A program made the position numbers and the translations under genes. The notes under the pieces were generated by a model. The model was not told where the DNA came from and made no database searches. It saw nothing but the letters and a program-made list of their open reading frames with translations. A DNA stretch of 64,000 nt from assembly GCA_029216955.1 (NCBI GenBank), contig JANAVB010004000.1, forward strand, positions 1,212,782-1,276,781, read 5' to 3'. This DNA is from Iris pallida (lineage: Eukaryota > Streptophyta > Magnoliopsida > Asparagales > Iridaceae). Positions 1 to 12,600 of the stretch are shown here, in pieces (positions within the stretch are counted from its first letter, which is position 1; the number at the start of each line of letters is the position of its first letter).

Positions 1-405
1 CATGCACCTACTCCCTATGTGCCCAAAGGAGTGTTGTGCGTCCACGGTGAAATCAGTGTATTTTCTACCTGTGGGCGCATAACAGTCATTTTTAGTACCA
101 AAATGACTATAAATAGAGGGCGTCCCCCTCTACAAAGACAGACAGAACGAAGAGCATTTCAAGAGCCAAATCGCTGCCCTCCTTGCCAGTGAGCCAAGAG
201 TTAGCAATTTTCTTAGGTTTTCTCCCACTTTTGTAATCGGAGTGTCAACGGAGTAAAGGAGCAACTGTCACTCGATCTCCATCGTCCCATTTCGCAAAAT
301 TCTTTTTGTACTCGGGGATCCTCAGCACAGGATCTCCCAGGCGTATACGATTTGTGGTACCTTGCGCCAATAAGAAAAGATAATGTTTCTTCTTCTTTTT
401 TGTGT
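1..405 (+). repeat. Tat element 5' LTR, right half
   Basis: Aligns base for base with 14212-14616. It contains the TATA box CTATAAATAG at 107-116, preceded by a GGGCGCATAAC motif at about 73-83. Homology with the 3' LTR stops after TTTTTTGTGT, which places the LTR end at about 405. The left half lies outside the window. Confidence 0.88.
107..116 (+). promoter_or_regulatory. TATA box of Tat 5' LTR
   Basis: CTATAAATAG followed by a short GC-rich leader. The same box occurs in the 3' LTR at 14318-14327. It sits about 25 bases downstream of a GGGCGCATAAC motif. Confidence 0.7.
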
Positions 406-406
406 G

Positions 407-515
407 GGGGTTGCCCCTGCACGTGAACTAAGTGCCCCTCCGCGTATAGCACGAGGCTGTCTTCAAGGTCATTACGGAACTTAGGTATGGGGTTGCCCCT
501 GCACGTGAACTAAGT
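407..515 (+). repeat. 27-bp direct repeat at LTR/leader junction
   Basis: The same 27 bases (starting GGGGTTGCCCC and ending ACTAAGT) occur at 407-433 and 489-515, 82 bases apart. The first copy begins immediately after the LTR end, where the primer binding site should be. It does not match a PBS I can name with confidence. Confidence 0.75.
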
Positions 516-1199
516 CCAGATGCGCCAACTCCCCTTACAAACCCATATGCAAAGCTCGATGATGCATGTGACATAGGTTTTAAGGCAAAATCCCCTTCCA
601 CTAATTTACGCGACATGATAAATCATAAGCGTAAAGCGAGGGAGGATACGACAATTCATGACGTACATCTGTGCACCAGTATTGTCATCAACTGTTGCTG
701 CACCAAAGAAACGAGAGAGCCTCAGAGGCAGTCCGTGTTGCGATGATTGCATCGCTCTGATGATGAAAAGCCGCTATGTGTTTCATCCAACATGGCTTCT
801 TGGGGTCCTTCTTACGGGAGCCCCAATCAAAGAAGGTGGACCATGAATCCAACTTTTTCTCTCAGTTCTGCAAATAGAAGAAGAAGTCTGCCAACTGATT
901 GCCAGCAAGCTGTTACATCTGAAGGAGTCTATATGGGTACTCAGTCAAGGACGAGATTCCGTATAGATGACAAGGACTCCCAAGATGGAGGTGATGATCC
1001 TTCAGCTGGGGGTAGTATTCCCTCAGAGTCTGAAGCAGATGACCTTTACACCGGGGGTAGCCTTCCAGATGAGATGATCTCTTCGAGTCTGACGGTGATT
1101 ATCTACCTCCCCTGCCTGAAGACGAAGGACTTTTCAACTCAAAGATAATATTAGCACTAGTTGTACGGTCTCCTTTATTCATTCTCGCATGTTATCTAC

Positions 1200-2467
1200 A
1201 TACGCGGCAGATGGAGAGAGACCTGAAGAAGCCAGTGATCAGACCAACAAACGGCTATAGAGTCTTGAAACAACATTTACCAAGATCACTGATATGCTTA
1301 CCAGTATCATGGCAGTCCAAACCACTGGGGCTGTTCCTCCACCTCAACCAATCATCTCAGCACACATTAGTCCGGCTCATAGCAACAACCCTCCTTCACT
1401 ACAGAAGGAGTACCATTCCGGTGTGTCTCCTCCAAATCTTGTAAATGCTGGGGTGGTCCTTCACCAACGACGCCTGGCAACCGTACAACAGCCATTTATC
1501 AACATCTGTTCAATCAACAGGATGTAATTGATTCTCTTGTTGCCCGTCTCACTATCATCTCACACAAAGACAAGCTTCAGAAGATGGAAATATCTCAACC
1601 GTATCCTCCAGAGTGGGAGATTTCTACTTGCCCCCCTAACTACAAACCACTGACGCTAAATTCATTTGACGGAATGAATTTTCCTCGCCAACACATGACA
1701 TACTTCAACACGTAGACTATACCCTTACCTAGGGACGATCCGTTCTTGTTAAAGCTATTTATTGGCACCTTGCAGGGGTAGCTTTTGAATGGTTCTGCAG
1801 TCTGCCTGACGGTTGTATTAATTCCTTTAAAGATTTGGAGAGGTTATTCCTCAACAGGTTTTATGAGAGTGATATGCATGTTAGTATGTCCACCCTCATG
1901 GAGACCAAGCAAAGGAGGACTGAGTCCGTTATTGCTTTCATCGAATGCTTTTGGCGACTAGAATTGAAGATGCCCTTCAGTATACCAGACTCAGAACTTA
2001 TGGGTACTTGTCGACATAACTTCTTTCCTACAGTAAAATTCTGTCTGGGTATACATAAGTATGATACATGGCCTGCTTTCATTGTGGCCGCTGATGCTGC
2101 TGAAAATGACGTCCCTAATATGGAATTATTGGGGTTGAAGACACCCAAATCTGAAGACAAAGGCAAGCACCCTCAAACTATCCCTATCCCTGGGGGTAAA
2201 GAAAAAGAAGTCTTAAAGGTTGACACTTCCAAGGGAGCTTCCAATTCTCAGGGCGCTCCTGACAAACCTAAGGATACTTTCTCCTTTGACGAGGATGATG
2301 TTAATACCATTTTTAACACATTGATGAAGGGTAGTAAACTGACATTGCCTCCACCACGACGTCCTGCGGAGGCGAACCAACTCAACAATCCCAAGTACTG
2401 CATTTGTCATCAGTACGTGCACCACTCAACCAAGGATTGTATCGTCCTGAAGAAGAAGATACAATAG
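1200..2467 (+). pseudogene. Tat gag (capsid) remnant
   Basis: In three frames the region reads as a gag polyprotein. A proline-rich segment (about 1290-1530) comes first, then the retrotransposon capsid core from about 1600 (NSFDGMNFPRQHM, then FKDLERLFLNRFY). This continues into an open stretch at 1835-2467 with the TKQRRTESVIAFI block typical of Tat gag. The C-terminal end has a cysteine/histidine segment (CICHQYVHHSTKDC) resembling a zinc knuckle. A stop near 1714 and frameshifts break it. Gag would form the particle that packages element RNA in the cytoplasm. Confidence 0.8.
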
Positions 2468-3076
2468 CTTATCGACAGCCAAGTAATCAACCTCAAAGCT
2501 GAAGACAAGGTCATACCTTCTAACATGATCTCTCTGCAATTTGGTGACTTTCCTCCAACAGAAGTCCCAGACGGCGTAGTCCCAATCCCCAAGGCAATAA
2601 TGAAAGTCGTCAACCTGCCGCCAGCTCGCAACTCAACCTTGGTGCCGCTCACGACTAAACGTGGCGAGATCATATGGGTCCATCCGAACCTCGTGTAAGA
2701 AATGATGCAGGGGGTGGTATCTTCCAAAGTAAAGAGGGGCAAGAAATACAAATCATGTCATATGGTATCTTCACCCATTTACGAAGTTCTATCCGGCAAG
2801 ACGCGATCTGAAAAGTCTTACCTACGGACTTATGACCCCACATAAGAAGAAGCAGTACCTTCTCAAGCTTCTGCTACCCCTAAAAGTTCAGAAGTCGGTC
2901 CATCTAAGCCCTCAACTACCGACAAAGCCAAGCAGAAGGAGACGTGATTTGACAAGTCTCTGAAGGCGCCAGCTTTCGAATGTATGGATCGGCCTTACAA
3001 CTTTGACATACTGGCACAGTTGTCCAATACACCTGCCAGGTTATCTTTGTTCGATTTATTGTGACTCTCCAAAGAA
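2468..3076 (+). pseudogene. Tat gag-protease linker, decayed
   Basis: No complete domain. The reading frame carries recognisable Tat linker blocks, such as YNFDILAQLSNTPARLSLFD just before 3060, interrupted by several stop codons (for example near 2698, 2845 and 2946). It links the zinc-knuckle region to the protease and was once one polyprotein frame. Confidence 0.6.
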
Positions 3077-4104
3077 ATGCGGAAGGCCTTAAGTGAGGTA
3101 TTGCTATATGCCGACTCTTATCTCGCTGAAGTCAAAGCCCCCGCTGAAGATCCCGTCTCCTGTCCTCACTGCCACAACACTATAGAAGTGGTGCCCAACA
3201 TCACCTTTTCACGGGAGGACATGCTACTAAAAAACAATCATTATGATAGATCTCTGTACTATACAAGGTATATCAGAGCGATTAAGGTGGATCAGATGCA
3301 TATCGATCCAGGTTCCTCCCTCAGCATCATTCCTAGAAGTTACTCCAAATTCTAGGGATCCCTATGCACAAGCTATTTGTAACCAATACAACTAGCATGG
3401 CTTTCAATGCTGGGAGAAGCCACCCGCTGGGCAAGATTCGCCTCAAGTGCCAGATTGGTGATCTCCGAACGGAGGTTTCTTGCTATGTAATCGACACCAA
3501 CATGTCCTATAATGTCTTGTTAGGACGTCCATAGATGTACGAGAACATGATCGTTCCTTCTACCCTTCACCAGTGCTTCAAGTACGTCAGCGATGGCATC
3601 GTGAAGACGGAGTTTGCCGATGTCGATCCTTTCAAGGGTATTGAAGCCTACTATAGAGATTCGGTACTTTACCAATCTCAGCCCTCCAAGGATGACGGCA
3701 ACGAAGCTGACGATGAAGCTGAAGTGAGTTCATCCGCCAGTGATGGTCCCCTGACTATCCGAGTAAAAGGATGTACTACTCCAAAAAGTACTCCAAAGCC
3801 TCTCACAATCTGGGTTAAAAAGAAGAATCCTGATAAGGTCAAACCATTGACCATCACTTTCCGCAAAATACCTCGGGTAGAACCAACTGAAGACTGTCCT
3901 CCCAATCCTGAAGAGTTACCCTATGTGACAAACTTGGCCAAGTCTGTGGCACCTATTTCAGACAATGATCCCCTCAATGAGTATATCAATACTCAAAATA
4001 ATGTACCTTCAGTGGATGATGTTATCCCTGAAGAAGAACTTGTATATTTTCTAAGTAAAGGTTTATCTTTGAATTACTCTGATGTCAACCAATCTATAAA
4101 CTAG
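3077..4104 (+). pseudogene. Tat aspartic protease remnant
   Basis: The first part (3077-3355) ends with the active-site block IDPGSSLSIIPRS, where DxGSS is the Tat protease signature; the next frame carries IGDLRTEV and then NVLLGRP. The tryptophan normally following LLGRP is a stop here (TAG near 3532). The conserved VPSTLHQCFKY block follows in the open stretch 3535-4104. This protease would cut the polyprotein during particle maturation. One frameshift and one nonsense change make it non-functional. Confidence 0.8.
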
Positions 4105-4868
4105 TACATAGATACGATATACGCCCTAGAGCACGACATAGGACCACATCTCTGTATGCCGGTCACGACGCCTCGTCTGCAGGAAAAAGTCTGGCCAGAA
4201 GATATCCACTACTTCATCGTTCCAAGTAGAAAGAAGGGTGAAGAATTGATCATCTTCGGTCGAATAATTGACGAAAGAAAGTTCGTTCTGGACTCTACTT
4301 CTCCCAATCACAATACCGAAGCTGACTATGATTCTGGGAAAATATAACTTTACCGATATAGTTGGCAGGCCAAGAATATGATCAAGAACATGGGATATGA
4401 TATAAAAAGTGACCATGGGCTAAACTACGATCAGGGACGATGATTGCCAATATGACACTTTGCTCCTTCCAGCAAACCCGAGAACTATTATCAACAAAAC
4501 GGTGTTGGTTTGGATTACGTTACTCCTCCAACAACACGTGAAGGATCAGACGTCGAAGCAGATCGTTGTTCTCATTCTTCTGATTCCTGCCTCTGGGATT
4601 CAGACTCCAGCATTGGAGACATGTTCAAAGTAACTTTATTCGTCAATATGGTGTTAGTTGACCAAATTGTAGACGATGTCCAATCGATCGAGCTTGAACA
4701 ATGGGCTCAAAAGATGGATACTAGGTGGGAGTTATGTTTCGAACAACGTAAACCACCTACTGAAGACGAAGTCATCCAAGTTAATTTAGGAGATGAATCA
4801 TCTCTTAAACCAATCTTCATCAGCAAAAGTTCGTTTGGAGAAGAACGACAATCTCTTGTATAACTTAT
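4105..4868 (+). other. Protease-RT spacer of Tat element
   Basis: Coding-like but broken. Short open stretches (4156-4347 and 4510-4863) are separated by stops. No domain can be named. The acidic stretch at 4510-4863 just precedes the RT and probably belongs to the former polyprotein. Confidence 0.5.
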
Positions 4869-5899
4869 AAGAGAATACATTGACGTCTTTGCATGGAGCT
4901 ATGAAGATATACCAAGCTTGGACCCTAAAGTTGCTATGCACTGCCTAAATATCTCGTCCAAAGCTAAGCTAGTGAAGCAGCAGCAACGATGATTCTGACC
5001 AGATATCATGGAGGCCATCGAGAGTGAAGTCAAGAAGCTTATTTCAAGCGGGTTCATTCGTGAAGAAAAATACCCTGACTGGGTTGCTAATATTGTGCCA
5101 GTTATAAAAAAGAATGGTAAAGTTCGAGTCTGTATCGATTACCGTGATTTGAACTCTGTATGCCCGAAAGATGAGTTCCCTCTACCGATCACCGACGTAA
5201 TGATCGACAATAATTGCGGCTTCGAACGAATGTCCTTCATGGATGGGTTCTCAGGCTACAACCATATCAAGACGTTCCCCGATGATGAGAAATACACATC
5301 TTTTTTAACACCGTTGGGGGTATACTGTTATACGGTGATGCCCTTCAGATTGAAAAATGTAGGGGCAACATACCAGCGAGCTATGAACACAATTGTTTGC
5401 AATCATTTGCACAAAATAGTGGAATGCTATGTAGACGATATCACAGTTAAAAGTCGTCTTAAGGGCAACCACCTCCAAGATTTAAGAACGGTGTTCGAAC
5501 TAATACGTGCACACCAACTCAAGATGAATCCAACCAAGTCTTTTCTGGGAGTCTCCAGCGGCAAGTTTCTTAGTTTTGTTATCACTTCAAAGGGTATACA
5601 TCATGACCCGGAGAAAGTGAAAGCTATCCTCGATATGCATCTTCCAAGAAATCTTAAAGAGCTACACGGACTTGAAGGAAGGCTAGCCTACATCATACAA
5701 TTCATTTCAAATCTTTCAGGAAGGTGTCAACCGTTTACTCAACTCATGAAGAAAGGAGTATCTTTCGTCTGGACTGAACAATGTCAACGCACATTTGACG
5801 ATCAAGAAGTATCTCACAAGCCCCACAATATTGGTGGCTCCAATAATGGGGAAGCCCTTCTTACTATATGTCCATGCTATGGACCATTCCCTTGGAGCC
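4869..5899 (+). pseudogene. Tat reverse transcriptase
   Basis: A nearly intact RT frame runs 5008-5919. Visible blocks in order are VPVIKKNGKVRVCIDYRDLN, CPKDEFPLPI, the catalytic YVDD within CYVDDITVKS (about 5427-5456), and the downstream HHDPEKVKAI and LKELHGLEGRLAYI segments. The first catalytic-Asp block reads MSFMDGFSGYN, so all three aspartates look present. The enzyme copies element RNA into DNA. Upstream stops (for example at 4861) cut it off from the protease, and the frame breaks after about 5820. Confidence 0.88.
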
Positions 5900-6240
5900 C
5901 TATTAGCTCAGAAGAATGAAGGCGGCCATGAATAGGCAATCTACTACCTCAGCCGTACGATGGTGGGTGCCAAGCACAGATACACACCTGTGGAAAAGGA
6001 ATGTCTCGTACTGGTATTTGCAATCCAGAAGACACGTCACTATGTGTCTAGGCAGACTATCCACATCACATCTAAAGTCAATCCTCTCAGAATACTCATG
6101 ACTAAACTGGGTTCTCTTAATTCCTATTTAGCTACATGGGCAATGTTGTTGACTCCATACGATATGTTGTTCGTCCCTCAGAAAGCAGTAAAAGGCCAAG
6201 CGTTAGCTGATTTTCTAGCAGCTCATCCGGTGCCAGAATC
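5890..6240 (+). pseudogene. Tat RNase H, RT-linked
   Basis: The open frame from 5960 carries RYTPVEKECLVLVFA, the typical gypsy RNase H/tether block, and ends with KGQALADFLAAHP at about 6190-6230. The N-terminal part lies in another frame before 5960, showing a frameshift. This first RNase H is usually inactive in Tat elements. Confidence 0.75.
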
Positions 6241-6297
6241 TTCCAAACTCTACGATGAAATCACGGATAAAGTAGTGGAGTCTAACAACGCAAATGA

Positions 6298-6740
6298 GGA
6301 AATCTCCATTTGGCGAATATTCTTTGACGGTGCATCAAGAACAGGACCTAAAAGAAATATCATGGCCGGAGTAGGCATCATGCTTGTGTCATCCGACCAT
6401 CTAGTTATACACCATGCATATTCTCTCGTGGAACCCTGTACTAACAACATGGCCGAATATAATGCCCTACTGATCGGCCTTCAACTAGCAAAACAACTGG
6501 GAGTTGACTATCTAGAAGCTTACGGCGATTCTAAGCTACTAGTTAGTCAGGTCCGAGGGGATTATAACGTTCGTCATGAAGACCTCATCCCATATCACAA
6601 AGCGACAATCGAATTGGCTTCTACTTTTGTTGGATTCTTCATCGAGCACGTGCCTCGACTACAGAATATAGAAGCAGATGATTTAGTCGAACTTGCTGCT
6701 TCCTTGACCGTCCCCACCAATACTCCGCATTCGATTACAG
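6298..6740 (+). pseudogene. Tat second (archaeal-type) RNase H
   Basis: Reads WRIFFDGASR, then NNMAEYNALLIGLQLAKQLG, then AYGDSKLLVSQV, then VPRLQNIEADDLVELA. These are the D, E, D and D blocks of the additional RNase H domain found in plant Tat elements. All four acidic positions look retained in this part of the open frame 5960-7105. It would degrade RNA in the RNA-DNA hybrid. The surrounding polyprotein is broken, so it is scored as part of a pseudogene. Confidence 0.85.
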
Positions 6741-6949
6741 TGTCTGGTCGAGAGCTATTCTGTGTGAAAGATGCCTTGAATATTCATCAAAGTTATGCAA
6801 CAGAAAAAAATGTCAACGTTAAAGACTGGAGATTTTCTTTCATAGACTATGCCATCTACGGAATCCTCCCTGAGGACCCAAAAGAAGCAGTGTCTGTCCA
6901 AAGGCGATCCCTCATATTTTACAATAATATAGCTACCAAAATGTTGTAC

Positions 6950-8076
6950 CGACGCTCTTACGACGGGCTACTGTTACGATGTTTATCAGACATAGAAGCC
7001 AAACATGCACTCTGTGAGGCTCACGACGAAGTTTGTGGTGCACATCAACAGGCCCCAAATTATAATATCGCCTCAAACGAATGGGTTATTATTGGCCCAC
7101 GATGATAGCAGATGTTGTTGAATATACTAAGAAGTATAGGGTTTGTCAGTTTCACACCGACTTTATTCATTAACCTTCCGAGTTTATACATCCGACGGCG
7201 GTATCTTGGCCTTTTGAAGCCAGGGGTATGGACGTCATAGGCCCAATCAGCCCGCCATCCTCTAGAGGACATATGTTCATCCTAACTATAACCGATTACT
7301 TCTTCAAATGGGCGGAAGACATACCGCTCACTGAAGTAAAGACGTCGAACGTGATCAGTTTCATCAAACATCACGTTATCTATCACTTCGGCCTATCTCG
7401 CAGGATCATCCATGATAATGGTCCACAATTCGTGAGCCATGCATTCTATCTGTTCTGCGATAAGAATCGAATCCAGAATGTAGCCTCTACTGCTTACAAT
7501 CCAGCGGCTAATGGGTTAGCAGAAGCCTTCAATGACCCCATCATTAAACTTCTCAAGAAGTTCGTGTATTCAAACAAGCACGATTGGAATGAGAAGATCA
7601 ACGAATGTCTTTGGGCCTATCGTACAACGGTTCGGACTCCATCAGGTATCACGCCATTCTCTCTGGTTTATGGGAGTGAAGTAGTTCTTTCGCTAGAGAT
7701 CTAGATTCCCTCTCTTCGAGTAGCCTTAGCCAGTGAGTTGACTGTCGAAGAAAGTTACCATCTGTGACTACAATAGCTCGAAGATGAAAAATGCTTATTA
7801 GCTCAACAGCGTATTGAGCTATACCAAGCATGCCTTTCTAGAGCCTTTAATAAAAAGGTGAAGGAAAGAATCTTTTAAGTTTGTGATCTGATCTTAGCAG
7901 TGAAAAGACCAATGGTCATGATGCACAGGACAAAAGGAAAATTCTAGCCTAAATGGGAAGGTCCTTTCGTTATAGAATCAGTATATTCTAACGGTGTGTA
8001 TCGACTAACCAAGCGTGATAGTGACTTGCTCATGATGCCGATCAACGGCAAGTTTCTGAATAAATATTATGTGTAA
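6950..8076 (+). pseudogene. Tat integrase
   Basis: The zinc-binding N-terminus is degraded near 7110-7160 (VCQFHTDFIH). The catalytic core at 7228-7704 shows GMDVIGPI, the first Asp, then IIHDNGPQFVS with the second Asp, then NGLAEAFND with the Glu. The WAYRTTVRTPSGITPFSLVYG block follows. The C-terminal part continues in broken frames to about 8076, ending in INGKFLNKYYV. A stop at about 7702 and frameshifts follow the core. Integrase would insert the DNA copy into chromosomes. Confidence 0.86.
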
Positions 8077-8790
8077 CCTTCATGAACAACGTTCATATAT
8101 ACCCTATTTTAGTCATGTAAATGTACAGTGCAATGTTTATGTAATTCAAAAAAAAATATTTATCTATTATCCGTATTTCAAGAGTCTTGAATACGCCATG
8201 GATATTAGGTCCTCTAAAAAGATTTCCCAGTAGAATTATTTCTGTTTTGGGCTCTGCCCAAACTTGGTCTGACGAAAACAAATCACGTCCACATTACCTC
8301 TGAACTATTTTTCGATAATTATTTCCCCAGTGGGATGATTAAGAAACATTTTGCCACGTCCATATAACCTCTGAGCAAAAGCATTTATTAAGGATAATCA
8401 CGTCCATATTACCTCTGAATTATCTACTCCTACATAATGTTATATATCCTTCTACGTCCATATTACCTCTAGTCAGATATAGAACATCCTCTGCTATTAC
8501 GTTCATATTATCTCTATTAGCAGCTTCTTTCAACTTATTATCTGTATTCAAGAACATTGAATATAAAACGGATAATAAGTCCACATAAAATTCTCCAGCG
8601 GAATACCCATCAAAAATATCCTTACTACGTCCATATTACCTCTAGTTATGATATTTCATAAACTTCATTCATGAATTTTGAAAGCCAAAAGTTTTTTTAT
8701 TAAAAACGTCTATCAAAAGACAGAGAAAAGAAAAAGATACAGGAGTCTTGATGACAAATTGAGTCTATTACAAAAGAAGATCTAAGGGAT
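8077..8790. repeat. Convergent-gene spacer with six 17-bp repeats and dyads
   Basis: No gene. The 17-base motif ACGTCCATATTACCTCT (with small changes) occurs six times, starting at 8285, 8356, 8400, 8454, 8499 and 8637. Two dyads occur: around 8170-8200 (TTTCAAGA/TCTTGAA) and around 8540-8580 (TATTCAA/TTGAATA). The spacer lies between the 3' end of pol on + and the 3' end of the antisense ORF on -, so it may serve 3' end formation for both. Confidence 0.7.
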
Positions 8791-9581
8791 ACACAACCAA
8801 TTAATGCTATCCCTTAGAGCCGCAATCTCGATCTCGGACTTGGCAGTAGCATAACGGCACGCTTCTTCCTGTCGGGCAGCTTCATCCTGGAAGGGGATCA
8901 GTTTTACGTGCTCTTCGTCCAACTTCACCAGCTGTTCTTTTAATTGGTCTAAAGTTGTGGCAGTCACGGCAGCCCGAACTGAACAATCCTCTTGTTCAGA
9001 CACAACTGTCCTCAAGCTGGCCTCCAATTGGGCAATCTCATTTTGGATCTGTGCGATGTGATTATATTTTGCAGTAATTTGGGCAGCCAGCTTTTCTTTG
9101 AAGCAATACGAGCCTCACTCGCGACGTTGAACTGCTCATATTGATCAGCCAATTTGCTGATCTCTTGAGCAAGGGCATCCTTCCTAGCCTGGAAGGTAGC
9201 CTCCTCCTCCGGGAGAGCCTTGACTAAAGCCTCATCTTCTTCACGAAACAGCGACATCGGGCTTCGTTGTTTGGCTTCCCTGAGTTTGGCCACGCGGTCC
9301 TCCAAGTCATTCAAAACTTTTCTTAGAGCATTAGCCCGCTCATTGTAGCCAGCAATGCTTTTAATGGCCGCCACTTGGCATTCAACAACAGCCTTCATAG
9401 GGCCAAAGGCGACGTTCTGATTCAAAACTCCAGGAAGCTTTACATTCAGGATAGAATATAAAGCTTTGATGACTTCCTGGGCCATCTCGTCGTCTTCGGA
9501 GGAGGTTATCGGGGAGGAAGCTTGATGAGGATCTTTCGCTCCATGAAGAGATGCTTGACAAGAAGCCAAACCTGACAAGAA

Positions 9582-9632
<51 letters not shown>

Positions 9633-12600
9633 CAACAGAAAGAAGAACCTAAAAAATGCAAAAGCGTAGTAATTTTGTACCTTCGGCATGCTCAACGCCA
9701 ACTTAGACTAGGTCATCAGCCTTGGTTACCAAGGAGCCAAGGGCAGGCCCAGGTTGTTCAAGGAGAACAACGTTAAGGCCCCGAGCAGCATCAGGCTGTA
9801 TATCTTCTACGGCCCTAGATGGACCGGGAGCAGATTTTGCAACAACCACCTCAGGAGGCTGTTCAACCTCTCCTTCTGCAGCCGATGTCGGCTTACTGAC
9901 AGAATCCTCTGCACTAGCAACCCCAGAGGAGCCAGGGACAACCTTTTTTCCTCTAGCAATATCTTGGGCTATCTCTATGTGTGGTTCCTTCTCCTTGTTT
10001 ACAATGGAATACACAATGGCAGTTAGCCTAACGAGGAGCACGCAAAATCGAAGTCAAAAAATATCATCTGAAGAGAGGTGCAAAGATAACATACCTAGAG
10101 GAGAGTGAGCTGATTGGACTTGATTTTCATCTAAGTCTTTCATCATAGATCCTATCGCAGACATATCTACCAAAGAAATGTCATATGAGGGACTGGCTTT
10201 CTGATCGCCGTCATGGTCTAGGCCTTCGCCCTGATCATCCCTTCGTTCAAGCCTTACAACTGAAGAAGACCCACCCTCATCCATCGGTTGAGGACGAGCA
10301 GGGGATACTGTTGTTATGTCCACATCTTCAGACGAAGAAGCACCTGCCATAGTCGTGACATCAACGTCCTGCGCAAAGGACAAACGCAATGGTGAGAAAA
10401 CTTCTAACGGTTTGACCAAAACGGCTATGGAGTCTAGGAAAGGATCTACCTCCCAAATGGTAACGGCCCGCGGTACCGTCTGCCGAGAAGATCTTCTGGG
10501 AGGAGGCGAGCCGGCACTCACGTCCGTGACCTTCTTTCTTCCTCGAAAGACAACAACCTTCTTCCTTTTGGGCCGTGGAACCAGCTCGGTGGAATCTTTC
10601 CTCTTATGAGGAATCTGGGGAAGAGGCTCTTCAGTATCCTCTCTTCGAGGTGCTGTAACAATAGGTTCCTCAAGAACAACTCTCTACTGTGGCGCTGCAG
10701 CCAGCTCAGCTGAGGGTGTAGCGCCTTCCTTTCTGTGACCCCCCATTGCATGCACTCGTCCTATATCAGTAAGAGTGGGGGCAAGTCTAGTCTCCGATAT
10801 CAAACTCTGCTCACGGTCATACCAAAAATGAAGGGTATTGACCTAAATATAGAACTTGGTAGCAGCAAAGAGCATGTGGGTGTCAGGCTTATCTTCTGAC
10901 AGGGTAAAAACTACCCCCGTACATCTAGAATTATAGTAGCCCCATGCACGTGCCCTATCGATCAGGGTTCCTATCGACTGCAGATGAGGGCTAGGATTGC
11001 CTAAGAGAAGTTGGCTGTAGCCGAACTGCCGTGCAAAGTGACTCGGCAGATAAGGTTCCAGGAAAGTATGGTTCATATTCCTGAACACCAGATGGAAAGG
11101 CCTGATAGACTGGAGCCAATGAAACGCCCTAATAGGAAGGCTAGTAGTGAGTGCTCCCTCATCTACTAGGGTGTCTCCTGCACGACCACTTCTAGACGGA
11201 GGCGACACTCTGAAGAATTCATAATTCTGCTGGAAACTCAAAGCCTTCCTGAAAACATGTATCCCTGTAACGGTCTAATTCGCATCTTTGAATCTCCAAA
11301 GAAAGGCATCTCTTGCCAAAGAGTCTGTTATCAGTCCGACATTCATTAATTTGGGACAGTACAGCACCAGCCATCCCATCAGATAATAAAAGGGAAATCC
11401 AGTCCTAATAAAATCCTTTCTGCCATCAGGCGTCACCGCGTTCACAACGAAGTATCGCAAGCCCGGTTGGATGGCACAGACCATTGCAGGAAGTAGGGGA
11501 AGATGACATCCAAAGGCGAACTTTACAGCCGAAAGTATCATACTCTGGCTTATTCTTTCAATAGACCCTGAACTACCAGGGACTACACAATCACGAAGCT
11601 ATGTCACCAGGAAAGCGGCTAGCATCACCTTTTTCGACAGCTTGAACTCGGCCTGCATGAAGAAATGATAAACCAGGAAGTTCCCCTCAGGATCATCACT
11701 ATCTTCGGTGTCTACAGCCCCGTGATCTGCCGTCAACTGCTCTATCTCATATTTCGTCAAGGGCTTGCGGTCGAGAAAGAGACTGGACCATCTCCTTCTT
11801 CTCTGATGAAGATGTAGTTGGTCCAGGCCCTCGTATGGGGAAGGGACCCCTTAGTCTTACCCTTCTTCGTGACCTGGTGACGGATAAAGAGGTGACAGAG
11901 TAACTCTTTGTACACATCCATCATCTCGGAGTTCTCCCTCTCCAAATCCAGAAGCTCCTCATCACAGGGGACGTATTCTTCATATGGATCAGTCCTCCAG
12001 GGAAGTTTTGATATCGCCTACATCTCATGAAGAGCCAGACCGATCACCTCGCCCAGAGTGAAGAAGGTACACGTGTGATAGTTGTACAACTCCACCAAAG
12101 AGATAAACATAGGCCAGTTAACCTTAATGTCATATTGGGTGGCTCTAACGGCATAAAAAAGGCCGACAACTTTTAGGGTGGCTTCGTAAGTCGAGAGCAT
12201 CCATCCAGTAAGGTCGCTCCAAAACAGGACAGAGTACCTCCAACCTTTTATCTGTAGCTTCCCTCTAGGATACGACTCCTTCTTTGACAGCATTAAATTG
12301 GAGAGAGTCTCAGCAGCGTAAGGATAAAGATCAGTCGGGACATCGTTTATTATGGCCCCAGGATACAGCCCCCTCGTGGAGTAGGAAGTGAAGCCCTTGA
12401 TACACTTGAAAGTGTCCTTCTTTCGGTCACCAGAGTTGATTGGATCCTGCCAAAAATGACCCCATGCAGTTCAGGGGTTAGGTCCCATTTCATATGCCTC
12501 CGCACAGCCAGATCAGTAAACGCTGACAGAGGGTATTGGCGCTTCATCAATAGCAACCATATCCTTTGGTTATTTTACCTAACTACCAGAGGGCCTTCTT

